Source: an uncultured Sphingorhabdus sp.
GTDB lineage: Bacteria > Pseudomonadota > Alphaproteobacteria > Sphingomonadales > Sphingomonadaceae
Assembly: GCA_947492905.1 (NCBI GenBank)
Contig: CANLOL010000001.1
Location: 1,342,578-1,406,577 of the forward strand
Direction: 5' to 3'
DNA length: 64,000 nt
Both the position numbers and the translations under genes were made by a program. This document shows, piece after piece, positions 45,928 through 54,536 of this stretch. Positions within the stretch are counted from its first letter, which is position 1, and every line of letters begins with the position of its first letter. Under the pieces are notes generated by a model, which saw nothing but the letters and a program-made list of their open reading frames with translations, had not been told where the DNA came from and did not search any database.

Positions 45928-47876
45928 AATTTAGCCCTAATACCAATGAAACCGCCGAAACCGGGGGTCCCAAAGCCAGCAGCCGTTTGATATTGTGCAT
46001 CAAAGATATTTTCTAATCGGCCATACAGCTCAAAACCATCGGTGATTTCGGTGCTTGCGCGCAAATTAACAAGCGTAAAACCATCAAGTTCGGTATTGTT
46101 GCCGGCATCATCAAAGCTATCGCCCACCATACGCACATCCAAACCAATGCCAACGGGACGGCTTGCTATTTCACCGCTCCAATCGCTGCTAAAAGTGATG
46201 GCATTTTCGGGACGACGAGCCAGATCATTGCCTTCGTTCGCATTGCCCACAGATTGGTTTTCCGTATCAACATAGCTATAGATGACGCTGGTTACGAAAA
46301 AATCAGTGATATTAAGGCCCAATTGCGCATCGATACCGCGCGCGCGGGTTTCGATAATATTATCAAATGTGCCAAATGGACGATCGGTACAAATACCATC
46401 GGTCATGCCGAAACAGGATATGAAATCAATCTGATTATCGGTATCGCGCTTATAGGCGGTAATTTCCCAAAATATTCCACCTGCATTACGATCCGCTGAG
46501 CTAATGCCTATTTCATAGCTTTTGCTCTCTTCAGGATTGAGCGTCTCATTGCCAAAATCGCTTAACAATTGGAACAGGCTAGGGGCTTTGAAACCCTCAT
46601 TATAGGCGGCCTTTAGATTGATAGTGTCCGTAAGATTATATATCGCATTCGCGCCAAATGTAACTTCAGTGCCAAATTGCTCATGATCGTCAAGACGCAC
46701 ACCGCCGGCCACTGTTAAGCGGTCAAAATCAGCGGAAAGATAAGCATAGAGGCTATCAATACCTGATCCAGCGCTTACGCCAAATGGCCCAGTGGTAAAG
46801 GCGCTTTCTTCATTTTCTGCGCCAAGATCGAGCGTGAATTGATTAGATAGGTCAATATTGGCGCGTAATTCCGCGCGCTCGGTGCGACCACGCGAAAAGA
46901 AATCAAAGCTAAATTCATTGGTTGGGTCAAAATTATCACGATTATTATCTAGCAGCGAATAAGCCGCGCTGAGATTGAAACCATTGCCGCTATATTCCAA
47001 TCCGCCATAGACGGATATTTCCTGCGTATCCTGTAATTCATTGGTATCGGCAAAGGCAAATGCAGGGGCAGGGAAGCCATCAATCTCTAGCCGTCCATCG
47101 GCAAAGCGTCCGCGAATTTGCGCTGTTAAATTGTCGGTAATGGAGAGGTCTGCGCGCCCATTGATATAAAATTGTTCAAAACCATCATCTTCGGTTCCGC
47201 CATCAAAGCTAGAAAATCCATCGCTGTTAAAATAACCGCTGCTCAGGCCAATATTGAGCGGCCCAATATTTTGGTTGATGCTGGCATTGAAAGAGCGCGT
47301 ATCATCGCGGCCATATTCGGCATTGGCGCTAACGCCATTTTCGCTAGATGATGTGGTGACGTTGATAACGCCGCCAATCGCTTGGCTACCCCAAATGATG
47401 CTGTTCGATCCGCGTAGCACTTCGATTTTGGATAAACCGCCGCTCAGCAAATTGCCAAAGTCAAACCCGCCGCCCGGTGATGATGGATCATTTACGCGCA
47501 CGCCATCGACCAATACCAAAACTTGCTCGGCTTCTGATCCTCTGATGCGGACGCCAGTAAAACCGCCTATTGGGCCATTACGGGTTGTGGTAACACCGGG
47601 AACGCGCTCTAATATGGTGGTAATATCTTGGGTTTGAACGCGCTGTATTTCGTCTTCGCCAATGACCGAAATAGCGTGACCAGTGTTACTGATCCTAGTT
47701 TCGCTGCCGCTGGCAGTAACAACAATGGCAATGTCCCTTATATCAGATGCGGTAAAAACCGTATCATCATCGGAGAAATTATCTTCACTCTCTTGTGCAT
47801 AAGCAGGAACAGAGAGCGCCGACAAAGCGCAGCTGCCCAATAAAGATAGGGAGAGTATATTTTTATAATGTAACAT
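45924..47876 (-). CDS. btuB: TonB-dependent cobalamin receptor BtuB
   Basis: A 650-residue outer-membrane receptor. A signal peptide ends AYAQ; a TonB-box-like DIAIVVTASG follows, then the plug (VPGVTTTRNGPIGGFTGVRIRG and VLVDGVRVNDPS) and a beta-barrel ending in the aromatic GIRAKF. The riboswitch upstream on the same strand identifies cobalamin as ligand. AAGGA lies 6 bases before the ATG at 47876. Confidence 0.9.
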   Translation of the reverse strand: MLHYKNILSLSLLGSCALSALSVPAYAQESEDNFSDDDTVFTASDIRDIAIVVTASGSETRISNTGHAISVIGEDEIQRVQTQDITTILERVPGVTTTRNGPIGGFTGVRIRGSEAEQVLVLVDGVRVNDPSSPGGGFDFGNLLSGGLSKIEVLRGSNSIIWGSQAIGGVINVTTSSSENGVSANAEYGRDDTRSFNASINQNIGPLNIGLSSGYFNSDGFSSFDGGTEDDGFEQFYINGRADLSITDNLTAQIRGRFADGRLEIDGFPAPAFAFADTNELQDTQEISVYGGLEYSGNGFNLSAAYSLLDNNRDNFDPTNEFSFDFFSRGRTERAELRANIDLSNQFTLDLGAENEESAFTTGPFGVSAGSGIDSLYAYLSADFDRLTVAGGVRLDDHEQFGTEVTFGANAIYNLTDTINLKAAYNEGFKAPSLFQLLSDFGNETLNPEESKSYEIGISSADRNAGGIFWEITAYKRDTDNQIDFISCFGMTDGICTDRPFGTFDNIIETRARGIDAQLGLNITDFFVTSVIYSYVDTENQSVGNANEGNDLARRPENAITFSSDWSGEIASRPVGIGLDVRMVGDSFDDAGNNTELDGFTLVNLRASTEITDGFELYGRLENIFDAQYQTAAGFGTPGFGGFIGIRAKF

Positions 47877-47890
47877 TTATTTTCCTTCTG

Positions 47891-47917
47891 TGGGCGCACC
47901 CGCCCAAAACGTTTTGG
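47891..47917 (-). promoter_or_regulatory. Expression-platform hairpins of the cobalamin riboswitch
   Basis: On the minus strand TGGGCG-GGTG-CGCCCA (47891-47906) forms a 6-bp stem ending 3 bases before the btuB Shine-Dalgarno AAGGA (47883-47887). An overlapping perfect palindrome CCAAAACGTTTTGG (47904-47917) shares three bases with that stem. The two could be alternatives, fitting control of translation initiation. Confidence 0.45.
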
Positions 47918-48009
47918 CAATATGCCGTCACGCGAAGGATCAATATCTGAACATCTCGATACGAGTGCCAGATTATGACTTCGTCCCTTTGGTGCACCCC
48001 GCCCAAGTG

Positions 48010-48180
48010 GATAGACAGCCGTATCAGGCAGGTTTCCTGGCTTCCGGATCATCGCTTATGCATCCTACCTTCCCGAATTTCTTCAGTGGCATAGTGGATG
48101 CAAACTCGCCGGTTACAGTTGCGGGGGCAGCCGAGGATTTCAACCTCATTCCCTATTATTCCCATCTCTGGGCACCTTAT
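48010..48180 (-). ncRNA. Cobalamin riboswitch aptamer
   Basis: Read on the minus strand, the region starts AAGGTGCC, then GGGAATGAGGTTGAAATCC and GGCTGCCCCCGCAACTGTAA. It ends with the B12 box GCCAGGAAACCTGCC (48028-48042). These are the conserved cobalamin (AdoCbl-type) aptamer segments in the right order. It precedes btuB on the same strand and should shut off the operon when cobalamin is plentiful. A longer frame of the divergent aat gene runs through it, but that upstream part is not coding. The ends are approximate. Confidence 0.93.
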
Positions 48181-48261
48181 ACGTGGGAGCGCTATTATAG
48201 GGACGAAGCTCTAGCTGCAAGATATTTTCGCAATTATTTGTCACTGACCCGTAAATCGCTT

Positions 48262-49197
48262 ATGGTTGCGCCTATGCCAATTGATACCAATATTTTGCTG
48301 CGCGCCTATGCAATGGGTGTTTTTCCCATGGCCGATAGCCGTGATGATGATGAGGTGTTTTGGGTAGAGCCGCAGATGCGAGCTATCATTCCGCTAGATG
48401 GATTGAATATTTCCAAATCGCTGCGCAAGGTTATTCGGCAAGACCGCTTTGAAGTAACCAGCGATACAGCATTTGAACAAGTGATTGCTCTATGTGCGCA
48501 AAGTGCCTCTGACCGGGAAAATACTTGGATTAATGCCGATATAGAAGAAGCCTTTATCGCACTGCACCAACAAGGCCATGCCCATAGCGTGGAATGTTGG
48601 CAGATGGTTAAGGGGCAGCGCACCCTAGTGGGCGGCCTCTATGGATTAGCATTGGGGCGCGTGTTTTGCGGGGAAAGTATGTTCTCGCGCGCGAGCGATG
48701 CGTCCAAAGTTGCATTGGTCTGGCTTGTGGCTAGATTACTGGCTGGCGGTTATGAACTGTTGGATACGCAATTTATGACCGATCATTTGGCCACTATGGG
48801 GGCTGTTGAATTGCCGCAATCAGACTATCTTAAATTATTGGAAAATGCGCTGAGCCATCAGCCATCAACTGCGGAATCAACCAAATCTTCTAAGGATTGT
48901 TCGCTTGGTTCTTCTGGTTCTGGTTCAGGCCGCGTAACAGAGGGCAATGGCTCCGCAGGAGCTGCCACGGGTGCTTCTGGTTCACTAGGTTCAGGAGCTT
49001 GCGGCGCATCATCGCTTGGCGCTGCTGGCTCTGATGGTGCAGCAGGCGCAGCGCGCCGTGATGGTATTTGGGGCGCATTAGAGGGTTGGCTATCCGGCTC
49101 GCTTAAATCTGGATCGGTTGGCGCTGATGTATCATTAAATGGTGGCTCAGTCTCGCCAGGGAAAAGCATAATACAATCTTTAACCCAAACATCATAA
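48262..49197 (+). CDS. aat: Leucyl/phenylalanyl-tRNA--protein transferase with antisense-encoded C-terminal extension
   Basis: The first 200 or so residues are a normal Aat enzyme, which adds Leu or Phe to proteins with N-terminal Arg/Lys for N-end-rule degradation. Motifs are LLRAYAMGVFPMA, FWVEPQMRAIIPL, VGGLYGLALGRVFCGESMFSR, SKVALVWL and LLDTQFMTDHLATMGA. Normal Aat ends near LLENAL. Here no stop occurs, and the frame runs on about 110 codons, Gly/Ser/Ala-rich, antisense to the DUF2155 gene. The start at 48262 fits the family; 48274 is an alternative. Total 311 residues against the usual 220-240. Confidence 0.88.
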   Translation: MVAPMPIDTNILLRAYAMGVFPMADSRDDDEVFWVEPQMRAIIPLDGLNISKSLRKVIRQDRFEVTSDTAFEQVIALCAQSASDRENTWINADIEEAFIALHQQGHAHSVECWQMVKGQRTLVGGLYGLALGRVFCGESMFSRASDASKVALVWLVARLLAGGYELLDTQFMTDHLATMGAVELPQSDYLKLLENALSHQPSTAESTKSSKDCSLGSSGSGSGRVTEGNGSAGAATGASGSLGSGACGASSLGAAGSDGAAGAARRDGIWGALEGWLSGSLKSGSVGADVSLNGGSVSPGKSIIQSLTQTS

Positions 49198-49706
49198 AGC
49201 GCATGCTCTACGACATTTTGCGCTGGATTATTTTTGTGCAGCCAGCCCGAAAATACTTTGCGCCATCGCACGCTTTGATTGGTCCCAGGAGGACGTTCTC
49301 TTACAAATAATTGCGTAAATGCGCCAATATCAGGATATGTCTCCCATGGGGCGGTTCGCTCGCATGCTTGGACTTTGACCACAACATTGCCAAAACGAAT
49401 GGATTGGTCGGGATTGATTCTAATGTCTCTGCTTTTGCCCGTACGTTTGTTAAGCAGGCCAATCACAGCAACGCGCTCAACCATCGGGGTTGCCCCTAAA
49501 TCATTGGCTGCAACATTACGATTACCATTGCCGCTAGGGATTTGATCGGGACTAGCTTCTGCTACAACAGGCTTTTTCTCTTCCTCTGCTTTAGGCAGCA
49601 TATCACATGCAGAAAGGGATAATGTTGCAATAGAGATAGATAGTAATGACGCTATGCTGCGGCCATTTTTGGTCGTGATGTTATTTTTGGGAAGACCCGC
49701 TTTCAT
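48858..49706 (-). CDS. DUF2155 lipoprotein with Pro/Ala/Glu-rich tail
   Basis: A 282-residue DUF2155 protein. A lipoprotein signal (LSLSAC, Cys at about residue 34) is followed by the DUF2155 core (ERVAVIGLLNKRTGKSRDI, FGNVVVKVQACERTAPWE, FSGWLHKNNPAQN, YDVWVKDC). The last 90 residues are low-complexity, rich in Pro, Ala, Glu and Ser. The ATG at 49706 overlaps the NDUFA12 stop by one base. Its last 340 bp overlap the aat frame on the other strand. DUF2155 next to NDUFA12 is a conserved alphaproteobacterial pair. Confidence 0.87.
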   Translation of the reverse strand: MKAGLPKNNITTKNGRSIASLLSISIATLSLSACDMLPKAEEEKKPVVAEASPDQIPSGNGNRNVAANDLGATPMVERVAVIGLLNKRTGKSRDIRINPDQSIRFGNVVVKVQACERTAPWETYPDIGAFTQLFVRERPPGTNQSVRWRKVFSGWLHKNNPAQNVVEHALYDVWVKDCIMLFPGETEPPFNDTSAPTDPDLSEPDSQPSNAPQIPSRRAAPAAPSEPAAPSDDAPQAPEPSEPEAPVAAPAEPLPSVTRPEPEPEEPSEQSLEDLVDSAVDG

Positions 49707-50089
49707 TAGCTTTCCGGTGACCATGATTCATAATCACCCGTTGCACTTGCGCGTTTGCCGCCCATTTCTAATGCACCAGCAGGGCGATGAGCATGCACAG
49801 TTCCTGTTAAATTACCTGTTGCTTCTTTTTCCCATGCGCGTTTTGGCGGTAATATATCTTCGGGTAATTCGTCATAAGTTCCATGTAGCCAACCATGCCA
49901 TTCGGGCGGGACGCGGCTGGAATCATTGCTGCCGCTATATATAACCCAACGCCGTCCATCTTTTTTAGATGCAAAATAACGATTGCCGAAATCATCCTCG
50001 CCAACGCAATTACCATTGCGGGCGCTGAATAATTGTGTGCCGATGGTGGCACCATTCCACCAAGTGAATATTGATCCTAAAAAGCTCAT
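49706..50089 (-). CDS. NADH:ubiquinone oxidoreductase subunit, NDUFA12 family
   Basis: A 127-residue accessory subunit of complex I (the 17.2-kDa type also found in mitochondria), seen from FTWWNGATIGTQLF, GNRYFASKKDGRRWVIY and PPEWHGWLHGTYDELP. It is not next to the nuo operon, as usual for alphaproteobacteria. It is translationally coupled to the DUF2155 gene. Confidence 0.92.
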   Translation of the reverse strand: MSFLGSIFTWWNGATIGTQLFSARNGNCVGEDDFGNRYFASKKDGRRWVIYSGSNDSSRVPPEWHGWLHGTYDELPEDILPPKRAWEKEATGNLTGTVHAHRPAGALEMGGKRASATGDYESWSPES

Positions 50090-50184
50090 GCTCTTCGATT
50101 AAAAGCTAGCGCGAGATTTCGCAACGAAAAACGGCATTATATTGGCTTTATTTGCAATAATTGACGTGCAGGATTTTCAAAACA

Positions 50185-50724
50185 TTATTTCCAGCGAATA
50201 ATATCGCCAGCTTTTATGCCCAATTCTTCGGTTAAACCCGCCCTTACTTCCAATACAGCAACCGTTGGATTGATAGAAGATACCGATTCCAACGAATAAG
50301 GCTCAGTGTTTCTGGCAATATTGGCGATAGTGCCGTCTTCGTTAATGAAAATAATATCCAAGGATATGACAGTGTTTTTCATCCAAAAGCTTAATATTGT
50401 GGGAGTTTGATAGGGAAATATCATGCCCTTATCATCGGCTAATTCCGTTCTGAACATAAGGCCGCGGGCTTGTTGCGCCTCTGTGGCTGCTACTTCCACC
50501 GAAAAGCTGTGCGTAGATGCAATATTGTCGCCATCTTTTTTATCAATGCATAATGCGATAACATCTAAACCCGCTTCGCTTTTTCCTAATGGAGTGCCAG
50601 CGACGCAAGTAGCAGAACTATTCGCGCTCTCGGCAGTTGCCGTACCGCCCGCCGAGCAAGCGGCTAAGCTTAGAGAAAATATGAACAAGCAAAGCCCATT
50701 AAAAAACGAAATCACTCTATTCAT
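50185..50724 (-). CDS. DUF192 lipoprotein
   Basis: A 179-residue exported lipoprotein (LSLAAC signal) with a DUF192 domain in the C-terminal two-thirds: ARGLMFRTELADDKGMIF, LSFWMKNTVISLDIIFI and VLEVRAGLTEELGIKAGD. The start at 50724 has AAGGA seven bases upstream. Function unknown. In many alphaproteobacteria DUF192 genes lie beside a cold-shock gene, as here. Confidence 0.85.
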   Translation of the reverse strand: MNRVISFFNGLCLFIFSLSLAACSAGGTATAESANSSATCVAGTPLGKSEAGLDVIALCIDKKDGDNIASTHSFSVEVAATEAQQARGLMFRTELADDKGMIFPYQTPTILSFWMKNTVISLDIIFINEDGTIANIARNTEPYSLESVSSINPTVAVLEVRAGLTEELGIKAGDIIRWK

Positions 50725-50825
50725 CACTATATCCTTATTATGGCTTACTCTGGACAATATAGACGGATATTATGGTTATGCAATAAATTCGGAAATAAGA
50801 AAAATATCAATAAATTAGGATGATA

Positions 50826-51419
50826 TTATTGTGTGTCTTCGGGCAATAGTCTTACCGCTGTTGCGAGCGGGCCTTTGCCTTTATCTTCAAATTGCACTTG
50901 CAGAGTGAAATTATCTTGAGTGACATTGATACCGGCATCGCGCATGGTCTCCATATGGATAAAAATATCCATATCGCAAGATTCACTAACCAAAAAGCCA
51001 TATCCTTTTACGCGGCTAAACCATTTGATTTGCGCGATGACAAAATCTTCATCATCGTCAAATGGCGGTAATAGATTTTCATTATCAATATTATTCCAGC
51101 CATCATTATAGGCATCGCTAATATCAATTTCTATAATTTCCACCACATGGCGGCCTTTAGCGCCTTGGGCTGAGATATATTGTACATTGCATCCCTCGGG
51201 CAAATCGCGCCTGCCGATTGTTTCAATGACGCTGCTGTGAATTAATATATCTTGGTCCCCATCATTAGGAATGATGAAGCCAAAACCGCGTTTGCGGTCG
51301 AACCATTTGATAGTGCCAGATTCTGTATCTCTAGCATTATCATCTTGATTTACAGTATCTTCTGAGTTTTGGTCATCGTTACCATTATCTAATTCGGATT
51401 CTGTGATGTTATTATGCAT
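50826..51419 (-). CDS. Double cold-shock-domain protein
   Basis: A 197-residue protein with two cold-shock domains. The first has GTIKWFDRKRGFGFI and DILIHSSV (about residues 35-95), the second AQIKWFSRVKGYGFLV and MDIFIHMETM (about 128-190). An acidic Asp/Asn-rich N-terminus (about 34 residues) and an acidic linker separate them. RNP motifs look intact in domain 1 and slightly altered in domain 2. It may bind single-stranded RNA or DNA. It lies in the order DUF2807 - CSD - DUF192 on the minus strand. Confidence 0.88.
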   Translation of the reverse strand: MHNNITESELDNGNDDQNSEDTVNQDDNARDTESGTIKWFDRKRGFGFIIPNDGDQDILIHSSVIETIGRRDLPEGCNVQYISAQGAKGRHVVEIIEIDISDAYNDGWNNIDNENLLPPFDDDEDFVIAQIKWFSRVKGYGFLVSESCDMDIFIHMETMRDAGINVTQDNFTLQVQFEDKGKGPLATAVRLLPEDTQ

Positions 51420-51692
51420 TATTTTTATGTTTCATTATTCTTACTTATATTATGCTGAATTAGTGAATAATCCAGCACCCCCCAACATATTTTGCTTCAA
51501 TAGAATGACCTACAGCAAAATATCACATTCTCTCGCTTTTCAAGCTTCATTGCTATGTTCGAGCGATTCGAGAACCTTCATTTGGGCTACAATATAGGGT
51601 TGGCATTTACAATTCAATTATATCTATACTATCCTGTAATTGGAATATTTCGGGGTAATTATCAAATCTGCTATAGATTATGTAATTGAATA

Positions 51693-52403
51693 TTATTCGC
51701 GATTGTCACACAAAATTCGGCCAGAGCCTATTGATTTAATTATGCAATTGCCTTTGCCCAATATTTCAATTCTACCCGTCCCATTATTATTGATATCGGC
51801 TACTTTGGATACTTCTATAATTGTGCTTGCTGATCCCTGATGAACAATATCTGCATGCTCAGAAACAAGATTTGCCGCTTGAATGTTACCATTTCCATTA
51901 ATTAAAAAATCTGATCTGGTTACTGTGCCATCTTTTATAGTGACGCTGCCGCTGCCTTGGATGCTGATATTTAAATTGCCAATATCAACATTTCCAACAT
52001 CAATCATGCCAGCACCTAATATCAGAAACTCAGTGGCCTTTGATTGGATTTTATTCACAGTAACAGATGCATTTCCGCGAATGGTAATATCTTTTAATCG
52101 TCTTGTGGAAATGAAAATTTCTAGCGGTTCGGTGCGTTTGTCTTGGGTTCTTTTTGTAATATTAGAACGGTTTATAATGATTTTTAAGGTGCGGCCATTA
52201 CGGTCGAACTTTAAATTGTCTAGCTGCTTTTTGCTGCCTTTTGCTCGCGCGGATGTAGATGTATCTGTGCTAATATTGACAATTACATCGCCATCAATTT
52301 GGACATTTTCAAAATTCCCAATAGCAAATTTTCTCTCTGCGGCGTGGGAATTTGCCGGTAAATTGATAAATGCTATGCATAGCAAAAAAGTCAAAAATCT
52401 CAT
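51693..52403 (-). CDS. DUF2807 (GIN-domain) exported protein
   Basis: A 236-residue exported protein with signal peptide ending SHAAE near residue 22 and a right-handed beta-helix-like DUF2807 (GIN) domain made of repeated NxNGxGxI-type strands (INGNGNIQA, NNNGTGRIEIL). Probably periplasmic or surface associated. The start at 52403 is chosen because it gives a clean signal peptide. Function unknown. Confidence 0.75.
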   Translation of the reverse strand: MRFLTFLLCIAFINLPANSHAAERKFAIGNFENVQIDGDVIVNISTDTSTSARAKGSKKQLDNLKFDRNGRTLKIIINRSNITKRTQDKRTEPLEIFISTRRLKDITIRGNASVTVNKIQSKATEFLILGAGMIDVGNVDIGNLNISIQGSGSVTIKDGTVTRSDFLINGNGNIQAANLVSEHADIVHQGSASTIIEVSKVADINNNGTGRIEILGKGNCIIKSIGSGRILCDNRE

Positions 52404-52467
52404 GATTTCACATTTCATCATTTCACAGTAGCGATGATTTAAATATTGTCCAACTATTGAATATAAA

Positions 52468-52493
52468 CAAAAAGAGCGCCGCAACGGGCGCCC
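52468..52493 (-). terminator. Rho-independent terminator after carD
   Basis: On the minus strand a 7-bp stem GGGCGCC/GGCGCTC (one G-T pair) with a 6-base loop is followed by TTTTT, directly after the carD stop. Confidence 0.85.
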
Positions 52494-52517
52494 TTGATAT
52501 TAATTGGTTGATTATGA

Positions 52518-53042
52518 TTATTCAGGCTGATCATAATATTGCGGAGCGGCAATATTCAATATTTCCAATATTTTATCCAAAGCCGCTGGCTCATCCGTTT
52601 TTTCCATAGCAGCCAATTCGCGGGCCAGGCGGCTGGAGGCCGCTTCAAAAATTTGACGTTCCGAATAGCTTTGCTCTGGCTGATCTGCTGGACGGAATAG
52701 ATCGCGCGTTACCTCTGCAATAGCGACCAAATCACCGCTGTTGATCTTTGCTTCATATTCTTGGGCACGGCGTGACCACATGGTGCGTTTTACGCGCGGC
52801 TTGCCTTTCAATGTGTGCATAGCTTCTTTGAGCGTTTTATCAGATGATAATTTACGCATACCAACGCCTTCGGCTTTGTTAAACGGTACGCGCAGTGTCA
52901 TTTTCTCTTTTTCAAAACGAAGAACATAAAGCTCTAATTGCATTCCTGCGATTTCTTCATTTTGTAATTCAATGACGCGTCCTACCCCATGTTTGGGATA
53001 TACAACATAATCACCGACATCAAAAATTGCTTCTGTAGTCAT
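52518..53042 (-). CDS. carD: CarD family transcriptional regulator
   Basis: A 174-residue RNA-polymerase-binding regulator. The N-terminal Tudor-like domain has FDVGDYVVYPKHGVGRVIE, and the C-terminal helical DNA-contact domain has WSRRAQEYEAKINSGDL. CarD stabilises open complexes, for example at rRNA promoters. AGAAGGG precedes the ATG. Length is normal. Confidence 0.94.
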   Translation of the reverse strand: MTTEAIFDVGDYVVYPKHGVGRVIELQNEEIAGMQLELYVLRFEKEKMTLRVPFNKAEGVGMRKLSSDKTLKEAMHTLKGKPRVKRTMWSRRAQEYEAKINSGDLVAIAEVTRDLFRPADQPEQSYSERQIFEAASSRLARELAAMEKTDEPAALDKILEILNIAAPQYYDQPE

Positions 53043-53363
53043 AAAACGACCCTTCTCAATATTATAAATTTTAGAAAATTTGTAGTTCCGGTTTACCGGT
53101 TATCTCATACAAGAAAATGATTCCATTTGCGCAGTCCACATATAAATTCTAAATTTAAGAAGCTATTATGTGCTGCTCTAATCTCAATTATGACTTCTAA
53201 TAGCAGATTCGTAGCAGTTATACAATCTCTGCTTCGCACCCTATTCATTCTCGACACTTATGGGTCAATGAAGAGGCCATTGACGAAATTAGTGCGGGGT
53301 CAATAGGAAAAGGCCGCGCGCGGATTATATAGGCCCGCAAAGCCGCTCAATAGTGACGCAGCA
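53043..53363. other. 321-bp intergenic region between hxlR and carD
   Basis: No gene is seen. It holds CCGGT-tt-ACCGG at 53088-53099 near the carD start and a 7-bp inverted repeat GTCAATG/CATTGAC at 53264-53284. The carD promoter must lie here. No tRNA or ferredoxin gene was found. Confidence 0.5.
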
Positions 53364-53891
53364 TCATCCAATATTTTTCACGAGGGCCTCTTCATCAACT
53401 ATATCAAGAGTTTCACCATCAATGTCTAATTGGCTCACATCGACCCAACAGAGATCCTGCCATTTTAATACTCTATCATCGTGGCTTCTGATCGTAATCT
53501 CTTTAATCGGTTTTCTATCCGCCTGATCCACTAGGACAGGGGTAGAGGGAATACCGGTGGCCCATTTCTCGCCCCATTGGCGCAGCGCAAGCATAGCGGG
53601 AAGTAGGTCTAGACCCTTTTGAGTGAGCCTATATTCAACTTTACGCCTATCATTTGGGCAGGGGGTTCGGGCCAATATTCCGCCTTGGGTCAGGCGCGCT
53701 AGCCTGTTGGCTAATATGTTACGGGCAAGGCCGATTTTGTTTAAGAAACCCTCAAAATGCCGCACATCATCAAAGGCAGAACGCAATATCATGAAAGACC
53801 ATTTTTCGCCCATCAAGCTTAAAGCATGGGGTAGGGCGCAATCACCTTCATCGGATATATGCTGGGTTTCGTTGTGTTTTAAAGTGGTCAT
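53364..53891 (-). CDS. HxlR-family winged-helix regulator
   Basis: A 175-residue HxlR/MarR-like regulator. The winged-helix core includes LMGEKWSFMILRSAF, ARNILANRLARLTQGGIL and DRRKVEYRLTQKGLDL. A conserved Cys near the N-terminus (EGDCALP) is typical of redox-sensing HxlR members. The last 50 residues extend beyond the usual 110-residue core. Targets unknown; it is divergent from a small exported protein. Confidence 0.87.
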   Translation of the reverse strand: MTTLKHNETQHISDEGDCALPHALSLMGEKWSFMILRSAFDDVRHFEGFLNKIGLARNILANRLARLTQGGILARTPCPNDRRKVEYRLTQKGLDLLPAMLALRQWGEKWATGIPSTPVLVDQADRKPIKEITIRSHDDRVLKWQDLCWVDVSQLDIDGETLDIVDEEALVKNIG

Positions 53892-54032
53892 AATCTTACT
53901 CTAACGGTTAATTTATAAAACTCAAAAAAAATATAAGTTTCTAGTTGCAACTTAAAACTTAATCTATTAGGTATTGATTCGCAACTGATTAATTGTTGCT
54001 AAAAATACAAACCCAAACTCAAGGATTATATA

Positions 54033-54380
54033 ATGACTCTCTCCCAAAATACTCAAAGAATATCTATCCGCATCTTATCATTCTTTATGGCCATTAATTT
54101 TGCCATGTTGACCACTATGATCGTTCCAACCGCTCAGGCCGCAACCGGTGGCAGCTACTATCAAGTGGAATTAAAAGAGACCAGCAAAAAAGATAAAAAA
54201 ATCATCCGTGGTACAATGATCAGATGCACCGAGACCAATTGCCGTGGTAAGAAAGCAAATTCTAACACTGCTAGCATGTGCGTCAAAATCGCTCGCACCT
54301 TTGGTCCAATCAAATCATTCTCTGCTGGCGGTGAAGCTTTTGATGATAGCAAATTGGCAAAATGTAACGAAAAAGCTTAA
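54033..54380 (+). CDS. CC_3452-like small exported protein
   Basis: A 115-residue protein with a signal peptide ending AQAA near residue 36 and a mature part resembling the CC_3452 family: YYQVELKETSKK, IRCTETNCRG, SMCVKIARTFGPIKSFSAGG and SKLAKC. Four cysteines suggest disulfides. Common in Caulobacterales and sphingomonads, function unknown. It is divergent from hxlR and may be its target. Confidence 0.65.
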   Translation: MTLSQNTQRISIRILSFFMAINFAMLTTMIVPTAQAATGGSYYQVELKETSKKDKKIIRGTMIRCTETNCRGKKANSNTASMCVKIARTFGPIKSFSAGGEAFDDSKLAKCNEKA

Positions 54381-54536
54381 AATCTATCCTCTCAGCACTG
54401 TATGTTCATATATTGACATCACATTGATTTAATCCCTCTCTCGATTAGGGTATATGCACTGGTTCATATCGATAAAAAGATAGGGGCTGGTGCATTTTTT
54501 TGTTGCATATTGCGCGATATAACCCATCTTATAAAT

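Noticed and set aside
47890-48261. Upstream extension of the aat frame through the intergenic region
   Set aside because: It is the complement of the cobalamin riboswitch; the Aat family starts just before LLRAYAMGVFPMA.
51420-51692. A minus-strand ATG followed by codons resembling the first eight of ribosomal protein L36 (near 51577)
   Set aside because: The similarity ends after a few codons, a stop follows within 14 codons and the basic Cys/His region of L36 is absent.
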